From Ectopseudomonas guguanensis (GTDB lineage Bacteria > Pseudomonadota > Gammaproteobacteria > Pseudomonadales > Pseudomonadaceae): a stretch of 64,000 bases of DNA. The notes under the pieces are model-generated. The model had not been told where the DNA came from. It did no database searches and saw only the letters and a program-made list of their open reading frames with translations. Positions 63,973-64,000 of this stretch are shown piece by piece. Each line of letters opens with the position of its first letter. Positions within the stretch are counted from its first letter, which is position 1. The translations under genes were made by a program, and so were the position numbers. The stretch spans positions 322,557-386,556 of the forward strand of contig NZ_FNJJ01000001.1 in the NCBI RefSeq assembly GCF_900104265.1. The letters are read 5' to 3'.

Positions 63973-64000
63973 GAATTTTTTAGGCTCATCGGGATAGGTG

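Overview
The window is a high-GC pseudomonad chromosome segment. The gene content and order match known Pseudomonas blocks (fadD2-fadD1, algU-mucABCD, lepA-lepB-rnc-era-recO-pdxJ, tctDE-opdH-tctCBA). Protein wording and the density of GTAGGGTGCGCC-type intergenic hairpins suggest the P. mendocina/oleovorans side of the genus; that placement is inference. No rRNA, tRNA, CRISPR array, transposase or integrase was found.

Layout. (1) 1-3.8 kb is accessory DNA. It holds the 3' part of an AT-rich gene for a GHKL-type ATPase fused to a PD-(D/E)XK nuclease domain, a region resembling satellite-phage (P4-like) immunity DNA with two small overlapping genes, and an orphan protein with an ADP-ribosyltransferase-like start. 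(2) 4-10.7 kb is a set of regulator/transporter pairs: MFS exporter with divergent LysR, secreted hypothetical protein, AraC regulator, cupin, and MarR with divergent EamA exporter across a clear palindromic operator. (3) 10.8-16.2 kb is fatty-acid activation: fadD1, fadD2, a monoacylglycerol-lipase-like hydrolase and a MaoC/PhaJ hydratase. (4) 16.6-26 kb holds a Fic protein, a cytosine operon (codB, PucR-type regulator, codA) and a FUSC/DUF1656/HlyD efflux operon, separated by a 171-bp tandem repeat. (5) 26-36.2 kb: the short gene ccoM behind ANR-box-like sites, AlkB-like dioxygenase, rapA, an ECF42-like sigma factor, lysoplasmalogenase, cmoAB, a LysR regulator. (6) 36.3-49.6 kb: core operons on the minus strand (lepA, lepB, DUF4845, rnc, era, recO, pdxJ; algU, mucA, mucB, mucC, mucD) with both AlgU-type promoters readable upstream of algU, then nadB and sdhE/ygfX. 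(7) 50-64 kb: ygfZ, an HDOD protein, an extracellular solute-binding protein, the complete tricarboxylate uptake system, an RluA-type pseudouridine synthase, a lipoprotein and a large FAD oxidoreductase.

The most unusual signal is a repeated arrangement at gene 3' ends. Downstream of hlyD, rapA and cmoB the last codons plus stop of the gene are present again as ghost copies, next to REP-like hairpins. At hlyD there are three ghost tails in a 171-bp tandem array, and the four tails (three ghosts plus the gene) alternate between two terminal residues. The other candidates for something undescribed are the truncated ATPase-nuclease gene and its neighbours at the left edge.
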